A DNA stretch of 7,445 bases from an uncultured Muribaculaceae bacterium (GTDB lineage: Bacteria > Bacteroidota > Bacteroidia > Bacteroidales > Muribaculaceae). Numbering within the stretch: the first letter of the stretch is position 1; each line of letters starts with the position of its first letter. Positions 6,515-7,445 of the stretch are shown piece after piece. Below the pieces are notes generated by a model. It searched no databases, had not been told where the DNA came from, and saw only the letters and a list, made by a program, of their open reading frames with translations. Location: the NCBI GenBank assembly GCA_910579605.1, contig CAJTUG010000062.1, forward strand, positions 350 through 7,794. Direction: 5' to 3'. Position numbers and translations under genes: made by a program.

Positions 6515-7179
6515 TGGCTGAAAACAAAAAAGATGCTTTGATGGTTTTGAGTGGTGGCATGGATTCAGTTACCATGCTCCACGAATATTCAGGTAGAATA
6601 GAAGCTGCTGTATATTTTTCTTATGGCTCTAACCATAATGAACGAGAACTCGAATATGCCCGTTTCCATTGCCATGAGCTTGGTATCGAACTTATAGAAA
6701 TTGATTTAGGTTTTATAGGCAAACATTTTCACAGTTCTCTTTTGGAAGGTGCCGACGCGATTCCTGAAGGAGACTATGATTTCGATAATATGAAATCTAC
6801 TGTTGTCCCTTTCCGCAACGGTATAATGCTTGCCGCTGCTGCCGGACTCGCCGAGAGTTTGGGGCTTGGAGCGGTAATGATTGCCAATCATGCTGGCGAC
6901 CATGCCCTTTATCCCGATTGCCGCGAATCGTTTGTGACTGCTATGGCCAAAGCCATAGAGCAGGGTACATACGATGGTATTAAATTGCTTGCGCCATACA
7001 CATTGTATACCAAAACGCAGATTGCAATTAGAGGGAAGCGTTTAGGTATAGACTATTCCAAAACATATTCGTGCTACAAGGGTATGGAACATCATTGCGG
7101 CCGTTGCGGAACATGTCTTGAACGTCGTCAAGCCCTTGCAGATGCAGGGATTGAAGATAGTACGATTTACGAAAATTAA
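6514..7179 (+). CDS. queC: 7-cyano-7-deazaguanine (preQ0) synthase
   Basis: This cytoplasmic enzyme converts 7-carboxy-7-deazaguanine to preQ0 using ATP and ammonia; its product is the substrate of QueF encoded just upstream. The ATP-pyrophosphatase P-loop S-G-G-M-D-S is at residues 13-18. The V-P-F-R-N-G segment is at about 98-103, and N-H-A-G-D-H-A-L-Y-P-D-C near 125-136 corresponds to the conserved substrate region. Four cysteines near the C-terminus, C187, C195, C198 and C201 (C-x7-C-x2-C-x2-C), form the expected zinc site. The length of 221 residues is normal. The start is fixed by the TAATG overlap with queF. The gene order queF-queC puts the later step first. No clear terminator follows, so readthrough into the small gene downstream is possible. 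Confidence 0.97.
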   Translation: MAENKKDALMVLSGGMDSVTMLHEYSGRIEAAVYFSYGSNHNERELEYARFHCHELGIELIEIDLGFIGKHFHSSLLEGADAIPEGDYDFDNMKSTVVPFRNGIMLAAAAGLAESLGLGAVMIANHAGDHALYPDCRESFVTAMAKAIEQGTYDGIKLLAPYTLYTKTQIAIRGKRLGIDYSKTYSCYKGMEHHCGRCGTCLERRQALADAGIEDSTIYEN

Positions 7180-7220
7180 TAGAGAAAACAACATAATTTT
7201 AATCCTAAAAAATTCTGATC

Positions 7221-7397
7221 ATGGAAGAATTACTCAAACAAATCCAAGAAGCATACGCTGCTTTTAGCACCGATGCAGCCCTCCAAGTTGAAAAAAGCAA
7301 TAAAGCAGCCGGAACTCGTGCCCGCAAAGCTTCTCTTCAGCTTGAAAAGCTTATGAAAGAATTCCGCAAAGCTTCTCTTGAGGCTACAAAGGCTTAA
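7221..7397 (+). CDS. Histone H1-like protein, Hc1 family (58 aa)
   Basis: This small nucleoid-associated protein has 58 residues and is predicted to be helical and basic in its second half. The core N-K-A-A-G-T-R-A-R-K-A-S-L (27-39), followed by L-E-K-L-M-K-E-F-R-K, is what I recall from the conserved short H1-like/Hc1 proteins of Bacteroides. It has 11 Lys/Arg against 8 Asp/Glu, with acids concentrated in the N-terminal part. It probably binds DNA and helps compact the chromosome; binding in this group is inferred from similarity to chlamydial Hc1 rather than visible here. The segment R-K-A-S-L occurs twice 14 residues apart. It lies 41 bp after queC. The gap has no exact TAnnTTTG box, so its promoter is unclear, although genes of this kind are usually well expressed. 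The downstream hairpin supports it as the end of a transcript. Confidence 0.85.
   Translation: MEELLKQIQEAYAAFSTDAALQVEKSNKAAGTRARKASLQLEKLMKEFRKASLEATKA
7322..7379 (+). repeat. 16-nt direct repeat inside the H1-like gene
   Basis: CCGCAAAGCTTCTCTT occurs at 7322-7337 and again at 7364-7379, exactly 42 nt (14 codons) apart and in frame. Both copies encode R-K-A-S-L. The identical codon choice suggests either a small internal duplication or strong codon bias. Confidence 0.8.
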
Positions 7398-7416
7398 TAT
7401 AAGCTCAAACCTCTAT

Positions 7417-7445
7417 ACAAGCCGCCCCACAAGGCGGCTTGTGTT
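7417..7445 (+). terminator. Probable intrinsic terminator after the H1-like gene
   Basis: A perfect 10-bp GC-rich stem (ACAAGCCGCC at 7417-7426, GGCGGCTTGT at 7433-7442) encloses a 6-nt loop and begins 19 bp after the stop codon. The window ends at GTGTT, so the T tract, if there is one, cannot be fully seen. Confidence 0.7.

Noticed and set aside
7172..7200. Inverted repeat AAAATTA / TAATTTT between queC and the H1-like gene
   Set aside because: The stem is seven A/T pairs only, with a 15-nt loop, and has no following T run; it is expected by chance in AT-rich spacer.

Overview
The window is a compact stretch of chromosome from what looks like a gut Bacteroidales bacterium, possibly Bacteroides-, Prevotella- or Muribaculaceae-like (the family is inference). 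Three observations support this. Promoters match the Bacteroidetes consensus (TTTG, about 20 bp, then TAnnTTTG). Gene starts mostly lack a purine-rich Shine-Dalgarno. A 58-residue histone H1-like protein of the kind typical of this phylum lies at the right end. There are no tRNAs, rRNAs, CRISPR arrays, insertion sequences or prophage genes. Seven genes fill almost everything, and the longest stretch without a gene is the 254-base divergent promoter region at 2264-2517.

Left part (1-2517), minus strand. A three-gene unit runs leftward: a sodium:neurotransmitter-symporter (SNF) family amino-acid-type transporter, a 97-residue single-span membrane protein of unknown function, and a hemerythrin-domain protein cut by the window edge. 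The genes are separated by 4 nt and then overlap by 20 nt, so they are probably cotranscribed. A near-consensus minus-strand promoter about 190 bp upstream of the transporter would give it a leader of roughly 180 nt that holds a perfect 8-bp hairpin.

Middle (2500-5880), plus strand. A MATE-family multidrug/cation antiporter is read divergently from the transporter. It is followed by a probable terminator and then a large phosphoglucomutase/phosphomannomutase gene (PgcA/PGM2 type). That gene has a textbook Bacteroidetes promoter and ends in a strong intrinsic terminator, so it looks like its own transcription unit.

Right part (5880-7445), plus strand. A second textbook promoter drives queF and queC, which overlap by one base (TAATG). 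They encode two 7-deazaguanine enzymes: QueC makes preQ0 and QueF reduces it to preQ1 for queuosine tRNA modification. A short H1-like nucleoid protein gene follows 41 bp later and ends in a GC-rich hairpin at the window edge.

Most of this is conserved core metabolism and transport, and I found no convincing evidence of a new system. The least explained part is the transporter / small membrane protein / hemerythrin unit.
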